Assembly: GCF_022919095.1 (NCBI RefSeq)
Contig: NZ_CP095073.1
Span: forward strand, 2,790,001 to 2,854,000
Direction of reading: 5' to 3'
Length of the DNA stretch: 64,000 nt
Origin: Halobacillus salinarum
GTDB lineage: Bacteria > Bacillota > Bacilli > Bacillales > Halobacillaceae
Position numbers and translations under genes: made by a program. Each line of letters begins with the position of its first letter. Within the stretch, counting starts at the first letter, position 1. Under the pieces are notes generated by a model. It worked only from the letters and a program-made list of their open reading frames with translations, searched no databases and was not told where the DNA came from. Positions 10,244 through 19,786 of the stretch are shown here, piece after piece.

Positions 10244-11044
10244 TCAACTTAACCAGCCAATGTATCCAAGCATTCGTCCGGATTGGCCGCCATCTCTGCG
10301 ATGAGAGAAAAAGAGCTCTTCCTCCTCATATGTACAGTAGCTAGTCATGGAAATGTTTTTGTCCAATAGACCAGCTTGTAAAGCGATTTGTTTATTTAAC
10401 ATCTTCAAATCAAGCAGGTACTTTCCTTTCGTCGTTGGCGAAGCCACATCATGCTTATGCTCTTCATTCACTTGGCTGATAACTCTCTCGTCAACTTCAT
10501 AATGCTTTTTGCTGATACAAGGACCAATAATCATTTGAATATCTTCTGGATCAGCGCCATGGCTTTTTAAAGCCTCAATCATTTGGAAAGCCATATGATT
10601 TACGGTTCCTTTCCAGCCTGCATGAGAAATTCCCAGCCAGCCGGATTTTTCATCCAGGAAATATAAAGGAACACAATCCGCATAGAATGCAGTAAGCAAT
10701 ACCTCGGATTTGTTTGTAATCAGCCCATCTACACCTTGAATCGCTGTAGAATGGTCTAGTGTACCCTTTCCCAGATCGCAACCATCGACAGTGTGAATCA
10801 CTGTTTGGTGAACTTGTTCTCCTACCACCCACTTGTTAAGATCGATGTTTAAATCGATAGCAAGCTGTTTACGATTTTGCAGTACGTGGTCTTCATTATC
10901 ATTTACATGCAGCCCCATGTTTAAAGAATCAAAGGGAGGACTGCTGAATCCGCCTTGTCTCGTTGTGATACCGGCAGTTAATTTCGGTTTAGTAACAAAA
11001 CACGATAATTGTCTGGAAGACTCGTGCTTGAAGGGCTCGGTCAT
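10244..11044 (-). CDS. ylmD: YlmD, multicopper-type YfiH/PgeF family protein
   Basis: A 266-residue protein of the YfiH (DUF152) family, with the conserved [25 protein letters not shown] block, whose Cys and two His coordinate metal, and [11 protein letters not shown]. Members have been reported as purine nucleosidases/adenosine phosphorylases, as laccase-like oxidases and, in E. coli, as a proofreader removing misplaced L-Ser from cell-wall precursors (PgeF). Position in a division/wall cluster would suit the last, but this is inference. Confidence 0.88.
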   Translation of the reverse strand: MTEPFKHESSRQLSCFVTKPKLTAGITTRQGGFSSPPFDSLNMGLHVNDNEDHVLQNRKQLAIDLNIDLNKWVVGEQVHQTVIHTVDGCDLGKGTLDHSTAIQGVDGLITNKSEVLLTAFYADCVPLYFLDEKSGWLGISHAGWKGTVNHMAFQMIEALKSHGADPEDIQMIIGPCISKKHYEVDERVISQVNEEHKHDVASPTTKGKYLLDLKMLNKQIALQAGLLDKNISMTSYCTYEEEELFFSHRRDGGQSGRMLGYIGWLS

Positions 11045-11099
11045 TCTACCACCTCAATTTCCCTTCATTTTATCACATTATTCATTGTATTTCCTGTTT

Positions 11100-11375
11100 T
11101 TATTCATTTGAATCTGACTTTTTGGCTGCTGTTAGTGCATTATAGGTGGATTTCTTTACTAAAATGACGTCCGCACCAATATTAACAATTTGATCCCAGG
11201 GGATGACAAGCTCTTCTTCCTTTCCAAATAAACCCATCGCTTTGCCTTTTAGAGTAACCACGAGTCCTTTCAGCCTGCCTCTATTCGTGTCGATATCCAA
11301 ATCACTGATATATCCAAGCCGCTCTCCTGTTTCCATAGCTATGACATCTTTTACCTGTAAGTCTGAAATTTTCAT
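11100..11375 (-). CDS. ylmC: YlmC/YmxH-family PRC-barrel protein
   Basis: A 91-residue protein made of a single PRC-barrel (MKISDLQVKDVIAMETGERLG, DLDIDTNRGRLKGLVV). YlmC/YmxH proteins are found in spore formers and are associated with sporulation loci, but no molecular function is established. AGGAGG lies upstream of the ATG. It comes right after the sigG terminator, so it probably has its own promoter. Confidence 0.88.
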   Translation of the reverse strand: MKISDLQVKDVIAMETGERLGYISDLDIDTNRGRLKGLVVTLKGKAMGLFGKEEELVIPWDQIVNIGADVILVKKSTYNALTAAKKSDSNE

Positions 11376-11453
11376 CGTACATTCCTCCTTTTTAAACTAT
11401 ATGCAGAAGATCTCCTTCACTTTCCCCAAAAGCGAGTTGTGCCATTTTCAAAT

Positions 11454-11487
11454 AAAAAAAGCTGCCAAAGTTGGACTTCAGCAGCTC
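11454..11487 (-). terminator. Intrinsic terminator after sigG
   Basis: AGCTGC (11460-11465) pairs with GCAGCT (11481-11486), followed on the minus strand by TTTTTTT. It separates sigG from ylmC. Confidence 0.8.
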
Positions 11488-11497
11488 GTACCATGTT

Positions 11498-12277
11498 TTA
11501 TTGAAACATGGAGCTATTCATTTCTTTAATAGCGGCCTTTTCAAGTCTTGAGACTTGAGCTTGGGAAATACCAATCTCTTCGGCCACTTCCATTTGTGTC
11601 TTGCCTTGAAAAAAACGCTTCGTAAGAATCATTTTTTCTCGTTCATTCAGTCTTTTCATACCTTCTCTTAAGGAAAGCTCATCCAGCCAGACGGAATCTT
11701 TTTCACGGTCGTCCTTCAATTGGTCGACCACAAATATTGGATCTCCTCCATCGTTGTAGATAGGTTCAAATAATGAAACCGGGTCCTGAATGGCGTCCAT
11801 TGCGAACACTACGTCTTCGTGGGGAATTCCTAATTTCTCAGCAATTTCATGGGGAGCCGGATCTTTAGAAGTTTCACTGATTAATTTCTCCCTCATTTGC
11901 AGAGCTTTGTATGCGGTGTCCCTCAACGATCTAGAGACTCGAATCGGGTTATTGTCTCTTAAATATCTTCGAATTTCTCCAATGATCATCGGAACCGCAT
12001 AGGTAGAGAACTTCACATTGTGGCTTAAGTCAAAGTTGTCGATCGATTTCATTAAACCGATGCAGCCAACCTGGAATAAATCATCGCCATATTCCCCCCG
12101 ATTGTTAAACCGTTGGATGACGGATAATACAAGGCGGAGGTTTCCGTTGATTAGTACTTCTCTAGCCTCGGTCTCGCCGCTTTGTAACCGTTCAAACAGG
12201 GCCCGCATTTCTTTGTTTTTAAGTACAGGTAGCTTTGAAGTATCTACCCCGCAAATTTCCACTTTATGTCGTGTCAA
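11498..12277 (-). CDS. sigG: Late forespore sigma factor SigG
   Basis: Sigma-G directs late gene expression in the forespore, including small acid-soluble spore proteins and germination genes. The 259-residue protein begins with the SigG-specific VEICGVDTSKLPVL, then region 2 (NLRLVLSVIQRFNNRGEY, DLFQVGCIGLMKSID), region 3 and region 4 with a C-terminal helix-turn-helix (EVAEEIGISQAQVSRLEK). It starts with TTG at 12277, nine bases after GGGAGG; the weak start codon may limit early synthesis. A sigma-F-type promoter lies just upstream (12313-12341). Order spoIIGA-sigE-sigG is as in B. subtilis. Confidence 0.97.
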   Translation of the reverse strand: MTRHKVEICGVDTSKLPVLKNKEMRALFERLQSGETEAREVLINGNLRLVLSVIQRFNNRGEYGDDLFQVGCIGLMKSIDNFDLSHNVKFSTYAVPMIIGEIRRYLRDNNPIRVSRSLRDTAYKALQMREKLISETSKDPAPHEIAEKLGIPHEDVVFAMDAIQDPVSLFEPIYNDGGDPIFVVDQLKDDREKDSVWLDELSLREGMKRLNEREKMILTKRFFQGKTQMEVAEEIGISQAQVSRLEKAAIKEMNSSMFQ

Positions 12278-12312
12278 AAGTAAGACCCTCCCAAGAAGCT
12301 GTAATCAGTTCT

Positions 12313-12341
12313 CAGTATCTCCCTGGGAGGAAAATTTATGC
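12313..12341 (-). promoter_or_regulatory. Putative sigma-F/sigma-G promoter of sigG
   Basis: On the minus strand GCATA (12341-12337) and GGAGATACTG (12322-12313) are 14 bases apart. They fit the sigma-F pattern GYATA and GGNNANANTR, with spacing about one base short. The -10 lies 36 bases before the sigG start codon. In B. subtilis sigG is first switched on by sigma-F and then by itself, so this fits. Confidence 0.6.
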
Positions 12342-12360
12342 ATTCCTGTTCACTGGAATA

Positions 12361-13080
12361 TTAGACCATTTTGTCAAATTCACGCTGAAGCCGTTTGATG
12401 ATCTTCTTTTCCAGCCTTGATATGTAAGACTGGGAGATGCCCATCATATCAGCCACATCCTTTTGGGTTTTTTCTTTTTTTCCAATTAACCCAAACCGAA
12501 GCTCCATAATTTGTTTTTCTCGATCGTTTAACTGTTCCAGAGCAGACTTTAACAGTTTTTTATCAATCTTCTTTTCAATTCCTTTCGTAATAATATCATC
12601 TTCAGTTCCTAAGATATCCGACAGCAGCAGCTCATTGCCATCCCAGTCAACATTAAGTGGTTCATCAAAAGAAACTTCTGTTTTGAGCTTGTTGCTTTTT
12701 CTTAAATGCATCAATATTTCATTTTCAATGCATCGCGAGGCATAGGTGGCAAGTTTAATCTTTTTCTCAGGATCAAACGTATTGACTGCCTTAATCAAAC
12801 CAATCGTTCCAATACTAATTAAATCCTCAATGTTCACTCCAGTGTTCTCAAATTTGCGTGCAATATAAACGACCAGCCGCAAATTTCGTTCAATCAGCAT
12901 CGCTCTCGCTGCTTTATCCCCTTTAGGAAGACGTTCAAGCAATTCTTTTTCTTCCTCCCGGGACAAAGGAGGGGGAAGTGCTTCGCTTCCTCCAATGTAA
13001 TAAATTTCGTCCTGCTTTATGCCAAGCTTTATTAACACCCTGTATATCCAGAGTCTTACCTTAAACAGCCATTTCATCAT
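12361..13080 (-). CDS. sigE: Early mother-cell sigma factor precursor, pro-SigE
   Basis: Sigma-E controls the early mother-cell programme. The protein is made as an inactive, membrane-associated precursor; the hydrophobic/basic N-terminus ([19 protein letters not shown]) up to about YYIGG is the pro-sequence that SpoIIGA removes. Regions 2 ([16 protein letters not shown]), 3 and 4 ([18 protein letters not shown]) are intact. ATGs occur at 13086, 13080 and 13077; 13080 is best spaced from AGGAG. It follows spoIIGA by a short gap in the same operon. Confidence 0.96.
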   Translation of the reverse strand: MMKWLFKVRLWIYRVLIKLGIKQDEIYYIGGSEALPPPLSREEEKELLERLPKGDKAARAMLIERNLRLVVYIARKFENTGVNIEDLISIGTIGLIKAVNTFDPEKKIKLATYASRCIENEILMHLRKSNKLKTEVSFDEPLNVDWDGNELLLSDILGTEDDIITKGIEKKIDKKLLKSALEQLNDREKQIMELRFGLIGKKEKTQKDVADMMGISQSYISRLEKKIIKRLQREFDKMV

Positions 13081-13102
13081 AAACATCTTCTCCTTTCAAT
13101 AG

Positions 13103-14014
13103 TTAAGCCGTTTTTCCACGTACCATCAGGTGAGGGTGAATGAGTAAATGATAAGATCCATCTCGTGAAAGGTCATGATGTTGTATGCCAAGCAGAGGCT
13201 GCTTGATTTCTAAGCTCCCTCCGGGGGTTTTTACTGCCAGCCGGTCGATGAGTAATGTAACTAATAGCTTGCCTTCTGTTCCTGCAGCCTGGTAGGGCAC
13301 CAGTCTTAGCGACGATTGCAGATCTTCACTGAGCTGATCCATATGAGTCATGACTTCATCTACCTTCAGCATTTCTAGCTCATCGTTTGTAAGAAACTGA
13401 TTGAATACGGCTTGATCCGCTAAAAAAACGATTTTTCTACTCATGGGATCTACAAGCTGGTTGCCACTGTCGACCATACCTCTGCATGTGTACGTTCGAT
13501 CCCTCCAAGTGATCTCCACATCATAAAGATCTTCCAATTTCATTCGGTGAAGGTTTGCTTGCTCCATTCTCCACTTAGTAAACCACCAGGCAAAAGGGAA
13601 GCCTGCAAGGACAAACAGCCAGCTTACAGGATCGCCATAACCTCCGTTGTGGGTAATAAATGTACTTCCATCAAAGCTTGCTTCTGAAGATAAAAAATAA
13701 TGGATGCCAAGCATACACCCACCAATGGAAAAAGTTACGAAATAAAAGCTTGCTAACTGTTTCAGCCAAGTTCTAACCGACACAAAGGAAAAAGCGACTA
13801 AAATGATGAAACAGGAAAACAATGCTTTGCCCGGACTTGAAACCAGCCAAGAGTGAGGCATATAAACGGTAACTGGAACGATCATGGAGGCAAAGACAGC
13901 ACCGAAAAAAATCCGTTTCACGGAAGTTTTCGTTCTAGTTAATCCTTGAGTCAAGTATAGAATCATCCCATCCATCAGCACATTAAGCAGCCAAACAGCA
14001 TCAAGATAAATCAT
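13103..14014 (-). CDS. spoIIGA: SpoIIGA, pro-sigma-E processing aspartic protease
   Basis: SpoIIGA is a septal membrane protease which, on a signal from the forespore (SpoIIR), cleaves pro-SigE. The 303-residue protein has five hydrophobic segments in its first 145 residues and then a soluble retroviral-type aspartic protease domain with DSGN at 182-185, equal to the known catalytic position. The ATG at 14014 has AGGAGAGG ahead; a longer frame of seven codons would cover that site. It is intact, so the sigma-E pathway looks complete here. Confidence 0.94.
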   Translation of the reverse strand: MIYLDAVWLLNVLMDGMILYLTQGLTRTKTSVKRIFFGAVFASMIVPVTVYMPHSWLVSSPGKALFSCFIILVAFSFVSVRTWLKQLASFYFVTFSIGGCMLGIHYFLSSEASFDGSTFITHNGGYGDPVSWLFVLAGFPFAWWFTKWRMEQANLHRMKLEDLYDVEITWRDRTYTCRGMVDSGNQLVDPMSRKIVFLADQAVFNQFLTNDELEMLKVDEVMTHMDQLSEDLQSSLRLVPYQAAGTEGKLLVTLLIDRLAVKTPGGSLEIKQPLLGIQHHDLSRDGSYHLLIHPHLMVRGKTA

Positions 14015-14335
14015 CCCCTCTCCTTTCCGCTTCATCTTTAAGCACTGTGGAACTTACTGTTGAGCTCTCTTTAGAGCAAAGAAGGTGTCGCAAATACCGT
14101 TCTGCTTGAACGATTAATAGCTGTGCTTTCATCTTTTAACCAACAGCACCAACTCAGTGCCCCTTCTATTAAAAAAATTATAAGCCTGTCCTGCTGAAAA
14201 GTCTGTCTAATTATGAGCAGGGGAAAAGCTAGTTTTGTAGCAAAGTGTCTAAAGAAAACCTAACGATTCTGTTCTAAGAGAAAAATGAGAGGAACCCCGA
14301 TTGACACCTGGACAAAGTAAGAAACATGCCAACAG
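14015..14335 (-). promoter_or_regulatory. spoIIGA upstream region with candidate long-spaced promoter and Spo0A-like boxes
   Basis: About 320 gene-free bases. On the minus strand TAGACA and TATAAT (14182-14177) are 21 bases apart, like the unusual 22-bp spacing of the B. subtilis spoIIG promoter, where Spo0A acts on a sigma-A promoter. Two copies of TGTCTAA on the plus strand (14204-14210, overlapping the -35, and 14246-14252) each differ by one base from the Spo0A box TGTCGAA and are 42 bases apart. No convincing open frame or RNA gene is seen in this stretch. Function is inferred from position and spacing. Confidence 0.45.
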
Positions 14336-14380
14336 AACAAAAAAAGCCTGCAGAAAACCCAGTGGGTTATTCTGCAGGCT
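14336..14380 (-). terminator. Intrinsic terminator after ftsZ
   Basis: AGCCTGCAGAA (14345-14355) pairs with TTCTGCAGGCT (14370-14380), an 11-bp stem with an inner AACCC/GGGTT stem, then TTTTTTT on the minus strand. It ends the ftsA-ftsZ transcript before spoIIGA. Confidence 0.92.
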
Positions 14381-14415
14381 CCCCGCTCCTTTAGAAGGAA
14401 TGGTAAGCAATATAT

Positions 14416-15564
14416 TTATCTGCGACGATTTCTATTTCTTAAGAAAGTCGGAATATCCAGCGTATCTTCCTCTTGGTTAGAAGATGGTTTGGACTGTGAC
14501 TGAGGAGCTTCACGACGAGGCTGCTCTTCGCGTTGAGGACGCTCCATTACATTCGGTTTTGACTGCGGCTGGCCGACCGATGGACGCTTTTTCTGTCCTT
14601 CTGCTAATTGCGTTTCATCGAATCCAGTAGCGATAACGGTGACAACAATTTCATCCTTCAAGTTTTCATTGATGACCGACCCGAAAATAACATTCACTTC
14701 CTGGTCAGCAGCAGAAGTGACAATATCGGCCGCTTCCTGAACTTCGTAAAGACTAAGGTTTGTACCACCGCTGATATTCATAAGTACTCCATGGGCTCCA
14801 TCGATGGAAGTTTCCAATAGTGGTGATGAAATAGCTTTTTTAGCTGCCTCTGTTGCCCTGCTTTCACCAGTTGCAATCCCAATGCCCATAAGAGCTGAGC
14901 CTTTATCAACCATGATTGTTTTCACATCGGCAAAGTCGACGTTGATTAGTCCTGGGACGGCAATAAGATCAGAGATTCCTTGTACACCTTGACGAAGTAC
15001 ATTATCTGCTTCACGGAACGCTTCAAGCATCGGAGTATTTTTATCAACGATTTCCAGCAGCCGGTCATTGGGAATGACAATCAAGGTGTCTACACTGCCT
15101 TTTAATCCATCAATTCCTCCAGTGGCTTGAGTAGAACGCTTTCTCCCTTCAAAAGTAAACGGCCGCGTTACTACTCCGACTGTCAAAGCACCTAATTCTT
15201 TGGCTACTTGAGCAATAACTGGAGCGGCTCCCGTACCAGTACCCCCGCCCATTCCAGCGGTAACGAATACCATATCTGCTCCTTGTAAAGCCTCTTCCAA
15301 TTGCTCCTTGCTTTCCTCAGCTGCTTTACGTCCTACCTCAGGATTGGCACCAGCGCCTAATCCACGGGTAAGCTTTTCCCCAATCTGCATTTTCACTTCT
15401 GCTTTTGACAGATTAAGAGCCTGAGCATCTGTATTTACTGCAATAAATTCAACGCCTTGAACACCATGTTCAATCATACGATTGACAGCATTGCTTCCGC
15501 CACCGCCAACACCGATAACCTTTATTGTTGCTAATTGATCCATACTTGTATCAAAATCTAACAT
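14416..15564 (-). CDS. ftsZ: Cell division GTPase FtsZ
   Basis: FtsZ polymerises into the division ring and directs septal wall synthesis. The 382-residue protein has the tubulin signature GGGTGTG (106-112), the T7-loop [11 protein letters not shown], a Gln/Pro/Arg-rich linker (about 315-368) and the C-terminal peptide DIPTFLRNR that binds FtsA, SepF and other partners. All family landmarks are intact. It follows ftsA by 78 bases and ends with a strong terminator. Confidence 0.98.
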   Translation of the reverse strand: MLDFDTSMDQLATIKVIGVGGGGSNAVNRMIEHGVQGVEFIAVNTDAQALNLSKAEVKMQIGEKLTRGLGAGANPEVGRKAAEESKEQLEEALQGADMVFVTAGMGGGTGTGAAPVIAQVAKELGALTVGVVTRPFTFEGRKRSTQATGGIDGLKGSVDTLIVIPNDRLLEIVDKNTPMLEAFREADNVLRQGVQGISDLIAVPGLINVDFADVKTIMVDKGSALMGIGIATGESRATEAAKKAISSPLLETSIDGAHGVLMNISGGTNLSLYEVQEAADIVTSAADQEVNVIFGSVINENLKDEIVVTVIATGFDETQLAEGQKKRPSVGQPQSKPNVMERPQREEQPRREAPQSQSKPSSNQEEDTLDIPTFLRNRNRRR

Positions 15565-15642
15565 CTTCCGTTCCTCCTAAACACGAGATTCCAAGATTTA
15601 TTCTTAAATCCGCTAGATTTATTCGTACTAACCTGTATCATC

Positions 15643-16932
15643 TTAATCAAAGAAATACTTTAATAGATTTGAGAGACCTGATTCTTTCTTCTTATCAGGC
15701 TTATCTTTCTCTTCTTTCGGTTGTTTTTGCACCCTCTTTTGCTTTACTGGTGCAGATTCTTCAAAATTGTTCGAAACTGAAGGAAAAATTGCTTTCCCTT
15801 GTATTTTCGCATTACGATAAGCGAATTGCAAGATACCAACTCCGCTTGTGAACTGAGGTTCTCTCACTCCAATATAATCTGGAATCGCCAACCTTACATT
15901 TGAATGAAAGACATCTTGTGCTAATTCAAGTACTCCCGGCATATTGGTCGCTCCGCCTGTTAAAACAAATCCACCTGGCAGTTCACGCACACCCATCCTT
16001 TGAATTTCCTGAGCAGCAAAGACAAAAATTTCTTCTAGTCTAGCTTCAATCATATCAGAGATTTGCAATTGATTGAATGCCTGTTCGCGATTACTTCCTA
16101 TAATTGTTACAGAAAAATTTTCTTCTTCGTGAGCATCATCAAAAAATGCATGTCCATGCTCCACTTTTACCTGTTCTGCTTCTTCAGTGGAGGTTCTCAA
16201 CCCAATGGAAAGGTCTTTCGTAATATTGTCCCCGCCAAAAGGGATCATGCTTGTACCCTTCAGGTGACCTTCCTCAAACACAGAAATGGTCGTGGATCCG
16301 CCTCCGACATCCAGTAAGGCGACGCCTAAGTTCATTTCATCATTAGACAAGGCAACAGTCCCGGCAGCGAGCGGCTGCAGGCATACATCCAACACTTCAA
16401 GACCTGCTCTTTCCACGCATTTAAGAGTGTTATGTAAAACCGTCTTCGTGCACGTAATGATCATACCTTCCATTTCCAAGCGCACGCCGATCATTCCTCT
16501 TGGATCAGTGATCTCATCCTGTCCGTCCACGATGAATTGACGCGGAATGACGTCAATAATTTCTCTTTCAGGCGGTATGGAAACGACCTGGGCCGCATCT
16601 ATGACCCTCGTGATGTCCTCATTACCAATTTCTCGGGTTTCACTGGATACTGCAACCACGCCATGGCAGGCCTGAAGTTGAATATGGTTTCCGTTCACTC
16701 CTACTACGACTCGGTCTATTTTCATATCGACCATGCGTTCAGCCTGTTCTACAGCAGACTTGATGGACTGTACAGTTTGATCAATATCAACAATGGCACC
16801 CTTCTTCATTCCATTTGATTTAGAGGAGCCGACTCCAATTATATTTAACGAGTCATTCATGATTTCTCCAATGATGACTTTAATGCGACTCGTACCGATA
16901 TCTAAACTTACTAATATTTCATTTTGATTCAC
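15643..16932 (-). CDS. ftsA: Cell division protein FtsA
   Basis: FtsA is an actin-like ATPase that anchors FtsZ to the membrane. Sequence shows SLDIGTSRIKVIIGE (phosphate 1 motif), LLDVGGGST (phosphate 2) and GGFVLTGGATNMPGV (adenosine motif); a basic linker leads to the C-terminal amphipathic membrane helix LSNLLKYFFD. The start is GTG at 16932 (NQNEILVSLD) after TTAGGAGGTGCG; TTG at 16935 is a close alternative. Forms an operon with ftsZ, preceded by a 184-bp region holding candidate promoters. Confidence 0.96.
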   Translation of the reverse strand: MNQNEILVSLDIGTSRIKVIIGEIMNDSLNIIGVGSSKSNGMKKGAIVDIDQTVQSIKSAVEQAERMVDMKIDRVVVGVNGNHIQLQACHGVVAVSSETREIGNEDITRVIDAAQVVSIPPEREIIDVIPRQFIVDGQDEITDPRGMIGVRLEMEGMIITCTKTVLHNTLKCVERAGLEVLDVCLQPLAAGTVALSNDEMNLGVALLDVGGGSTTISVFEEGHLKGTSMIPFGGDNITKDLSIGLRTSTEEAEQVKVEHGHAFFDDAHEEENFSVTIIGSNREQAFNQLQISDMIEARLEEIFVFAAQEIQRMGVRELPGGFVLTGGATNMPGVLELAQDVFHSNVRLAIPDYIGVREPQFTSGVGILQFAYRNAKIQGKAIFPSVSNNFEESAPVKQKRVQKQPKEEKDKPDKKKESGLSNLLKYFFD

Positions 16933-17078
16933 CAATGACGCACCTCCTAATAACAAGCCATATGAATAGTAAAAAGCATATCGAATTCATCTTTAAAAAA
17001 CAATCGGTGAAATAAAAACGTAAATGAAATGATATAAAAAGTAATTCATTTGGCTTACTTCCTAAATCTTAAAATCAT

Positions 17079-17117
17079 ACTATAGTTGTTTTCCACAGAG
17101 TTTCTTGAATATCCTTT
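17079..17117 (-). promoter_or_regulatory. Candidate ftsAZ promoters (sigma-H-like and sigma-A-like)
   Basis: On the minus strand AAAGGATAT (17117-17109) equals the sigma-H -35 consensus RWAGGAWWT, followed after 12 bases by GTGGAAAAC (17096-17088), a partial match to the -10. TATAGT at 17084-17079 could be a sigma-A -10. B. subtilis ftsAZ also has both sigma-A and sigma-H promoters, the latter for the polar septum. Motif match only. Confidence 0.4.
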
Positions 17118-17485
17118 TAACTACGCTTATTTTTTTCAATTTTCTTTGTTAAAAGCTTTTGGTCGATCACAATTCTTCGGATAATGGCTAAATTCTGGAA
17201 TAATCTCACTCCAAAGGCAAATATTGCTGCCAGATATAAGTCGACGCCAAGCTGTACACCGAGAAATGCAAGCAAGGCTGCAAGCGCTACATTAAATATA
17301 AAACCTGTAAGAAATACAGTGTCGTTAAAAGTTTTTTCCAATTGTGCGCGAATTCCGCCGAGAAGTGTGTCAAATGCGGCTAAGACAGCAATGGATAGGT
17401 AATCGGAATAGGCTTCTGGCACACGGATATCTGTCAGTAAGCCCAAGGATAGTCCGATGACTAGAAAAACAATGGGCAGCCACAT
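17117..17485 (-). CDS. sbp: Small basic protein Sbp (DUF1290)
   Basis: A 122-residue membrane protein with about three hydrophobic segments and a Lys/Arg-rich C-terminus, of the DUF1290 family. It is found next to ylxX and ftsA in Bacillaceae; function is unknown. The motif RVPEAYSDYLSIAVLAAFDTLLGG is typical. It lies three bases after ylxX. Confidence 0.88.
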   Translation of the reverse strand: MWLPIVFLVIGLSLGLLTDIRVPEAYSDYLSIAVLAAFDTLLGGIRAQLEKTFNDTVFLTGFIFNVALAALLAFLGVQLGVDLYLAAIFAFGVRLFQNLAIIRRIVIDQKLLTKKIEKNKRS

Positions 17486-17488
17486 AAA

Positions 17489-18208
17489 TTATTCACCTGT
17501 CTCCTTCTTTTTATTCTCCTGTAAGTACTCAAGCTTTAATGGATCCTCATACTTTGGAAGTACGAGTGATGGATTTGAATTTGCCTCTATTCCAAGATTT
17601 TCTATAGCAAAAAAATCCTTAGACTGGCTCGCTTCAATATAATCAAGCAGCTTTTTTGGATTTTTGGATAACACATGAATCTTTACAGGAAGAGGAGGTA
17701 AGGGCCGATTGTTCACATAAGTAAATCCATTGACATCCCTTATAGGAGACAAATTCGTTAATCGCTCATTTCCTATTGCAATCTCCTGAGCACCGAACAT
17801 GTTTAACTCATTGATCAGCTTTGATAGCAGCTCTGGAGAAACAGCAGGATATGTCTGTCCTTTTTCACTTTCTTGAAAAATGGGCTTAATCGTTATTTCC
17901 ACCCCGCTGCCCTCGGATTCACTTAACCCTATTTTTTCTTCCAACTCATGAATGGACTGTTTCAGAGTGTCCACTTTCTTTTTCGAAGACTCCTCTTTAT
18001 AATCAGCCAGCACTTTATCAGCTTCAGAAATCTTTACTAATAATTCCTGACGTTCCTCCTGCTGGTTTAATAATTCTTCTCTTACTTCCCATTGATCCCG
18101 AGTTTCTCTTTTTTCGGGTTCTTCTGAAGTGGTTTGAAATTGGACAGCTACCATGAAACCCACCAGCAAAAAAACAAATGATACGATCCACTTTGTTCTC
18201 TTCTTCAT
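17489..18208 (-). CDS. ylxX: YlxX, DUF881 family membrane-anchored protein
   Basis: A 239-residue protein with one N-terminal membrane segment (about 6-24), a coiled-coil stretch (about 40-90) and a DUF881 domain. It resembles the neighbour ylxW in layout, so the pair probably arose by duplication. Function unknown. The ATG at 18208 has GAAGGA eight bases upstream; the ATG at 18217 overlaps the ylxW stop but has no well-placed ribosome site. Confidence 0.85.
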   Translation of the reverse strand: MKKRTKWIVSFVFLLVGFMVAVQFQTTSEEPEKRETRDQWEVREELLNQQEERQELLVKISEADKVLADYKEESSKKKVDTLKQSIHELEEKIGLSESEGSGVEITIKPIFQESEKGQTYPAVSPELLSKLINELNMFGAQEIAIGNERLTNLSPIRDVNGFTYVNNRPLPPLPVKIHVLSKNPKKLLDYIEASQSKDFFAIENLGIEANSNPSLVLPKYEDPLKLEYLQENKKKETGE

Positions 18209-18213
18209 TCCAT

Positions 18214-18912
18214 TCATCCTTCAGCAGACAGCCTTGCTCGCATAGTAATAGTTTCCTCTATAGATAACGAAATTTGGATATTCTCTTTTTCCAGCTGGTC
18301 GATGATTCCCTGCTTCAGCTCAAGGCTTGAAGCAAGCACTTCCTGGTCGCCAATAGCCGTAATTACAAAAGGAGCGGGATGCTGTACGCCGTCTAGAGTG
18401 ATGACCGGACCTGTACAAGCAATGTAACTGTCTGCAAATACACGTTGGCCGTTAATAGCTATCGCTTTCGCTCCAGCAGTTAACAGTTCGTTGATGACTT
18501 TGTGGATATGGCCTTCATGCACGATGTAATTATTTACATTATCACGTTCAGGCACGTAATCGGCATCACTTAATACTACTTTTACTCCTTTTCCTTCCAC
18601 AGGCAGCTCTCCAGCAAGCAGCTGAAGCTTCTTTTTACGCTGAACAAAGTCAGCTACAACTTGCTCTGATTTAGCCAGATTATCCTCAATTTGCTGGACC
18701 TTCGCCCTTTTCTTGCTTAATTCTTCACGCAGGTTCTTATTACGCTCTTCCACTTCTATCAGCTGTTTTTTATAGAAATACCGTTTTTCCCATTGGGAAT
18801 CGTTCAGCTGAACCATTTCCGGACGGCTCTTAGTCTGCTGGTAGCTGTATGCAATGAGAAACCCGGATGCAAGCAAAACAAGGGAAAGAATTAACGATTT
18901 ACCCTTGTCCAT
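18214..18912 (-). CDS. ylxW: YlxW, DUF881 family membrane-anchored protein
   Basis: A 232-residue protein with a single N-terminal membrane segment (about 5-24), a coiled coil (about 40-90) and a DUF881 domain with GVKVVLSDAD, INELLTAGAKAIAINGQRV and ITAIGD. Located between divIB and ylxX as in B. subtilis; molecular function is not established, but context suggests an envelope or division role. Start 18912 is chosen because AGAGGAG lies ten bases before it; the gene overlaps the end of divIB by 14 bases. Confidence 0.85.
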   Translation of the reverse strand: MDKGKSLILSLVLLASGFLIAYSYQQTKSRPEMVQLNDSQWEKRYFYKKQLIEVEERNKNLREELSKKRAKVQQIEDNLAKSEQVVADFVQRKKKLQLLAGELPVEGKGVKVVLSDADYVPERDNVNNYIVHEGHIHKVINELLTAGAKAIAINGQRVFADSYIACTGPVITLDGVQHPAPFVITAIGDQEVLASSLELKQGIIDQLEKENIQISLSIEETITMRARLSAEG

Positions 18913-19684
18913 GCTCGTCATTCTCCTCTTTCTTTTCTTTACTCGGATACTTTTCAAAGTAAGTTCCTACATCAATGTGTATGATCCCTTTATCCTTAGG
19001 GGAAAGCTGGGCAACTATTGATGGATACGCAGGCATTTTACTCGAGAAGTTCCGAATGGATGCAACTACTTCATATCCATCACTCATATAGAGACGAATC
19101 CTGTATGGATTATCATCATCAGGATCCCAATGCACTTCTGAAATCAGGCTGGTTATACTTTCAGGTAACTTTTTTAACTCCTGAGAGATCTCTTTCAAAT
19201 ACATCTCGTCCGTAAACCCGCTCAGTACCGGGGCGTCACCAGTAGGTACTTTTGAAGTTGCCGATAACCGGCTTCCATCCTCAAGTATAGGCTGAAACTT
19301 TCCGTCTTTTTGAATATAGCCAATCCGCTCTGCTTCATCCACATTTATCATTACTGTCCCTGGAAAGCGCCGCGAAACCTGTACATTTGTAATCTGCACG
19401 TGTTTTTTTACTCTTTTCTCCACTTCCGAAGGATCAATTTTCCAATAGTTATTTTTATTCGTAATCTTTGATAACTTTTTTATTTCTTCAGCACTTACAT
19501 GCTGCTGGCCTTTTACGACCACTTTATTTACATTACTCAATGGGGACTGCAAATAGATTACCGTAGCGATAAGCAAAAACAGGATAGAAAGATATAAAAT
19601 TAATCTCCGATTGGCTTTCTTCCTTCGCGATTGCTTCAGTTTCGGTATGCGGTCTTCTATGGAAACAACTTTTCTTTCTTCCAT
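18899..19684 (-). CDS. divIB: Division septum protein DivIB (FtsQ)
   Basis: DivIB joins FtsL and DivIC in the divisome and tunes septal peptidoglycan synthesis. The protein has a basic cytoplasmic tail, one membrane segment (about 28-46), a POTRA domain (NVNKVVVKGQQHVSAEEI onwards) and the FtsQ/DivIB beta domain, ending in an acidic/basic tail. Start 19684 (MEERKVVSIEDRIPK) versus 19693 is uncertain; the latter is too near AAGGAG. Unlike in B. subtilis, it is not preceded by murG and murB but by a terminator and its own promoter. Confidence 0.93.
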   Translation of the reverse strand: MEERKVVSIEDRIPKLKQSRRKKANRRLILYLSILFLLIATVIYLQSPLSNVNKVVVKGQQHVSAEEIKKLSKITNKNNYWKIDPSEVEKRVKKHVQITNVQVSRRFPGTVMINVDEAERIGYIQKDGKFQPILEDGSRLSATSKVPTGDAPVLSGFTDEMYLKEISQELKKLPESITSLISEVHWDPDDDNPYRIRLYMSDGYEVVASIRNFSSKMPAYPSIVAQLSPKDKGIIHIDVGTYFEKYPSKEKKEENDEHGQG

Positions 19685-19777
19685 ATCGGGCATATCTCCT
19701 TATCACCGTAACACCCTGATGATGTATTCAACGTTGCTGTAACTGACAAACCGATTTCCGTTTCTCAGATAACTCTA

Positions 19778-19786
19778 ATTATATCA
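19778..19786 (-). promoter_or_regulatory. Extended -10 promoter upstream of divIB
   Basis: TGATATAAT on the minus strand is a full TGn extended -10 sigma-A element, about 94 bases before the divIB start. No good -35 is seen. It fits separate transcription of divIB-ylxW-ylxX-sbp after the spoVE terminator. The rest of this roughly 290-bp gap shows no gene. Confidence 0.55.
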
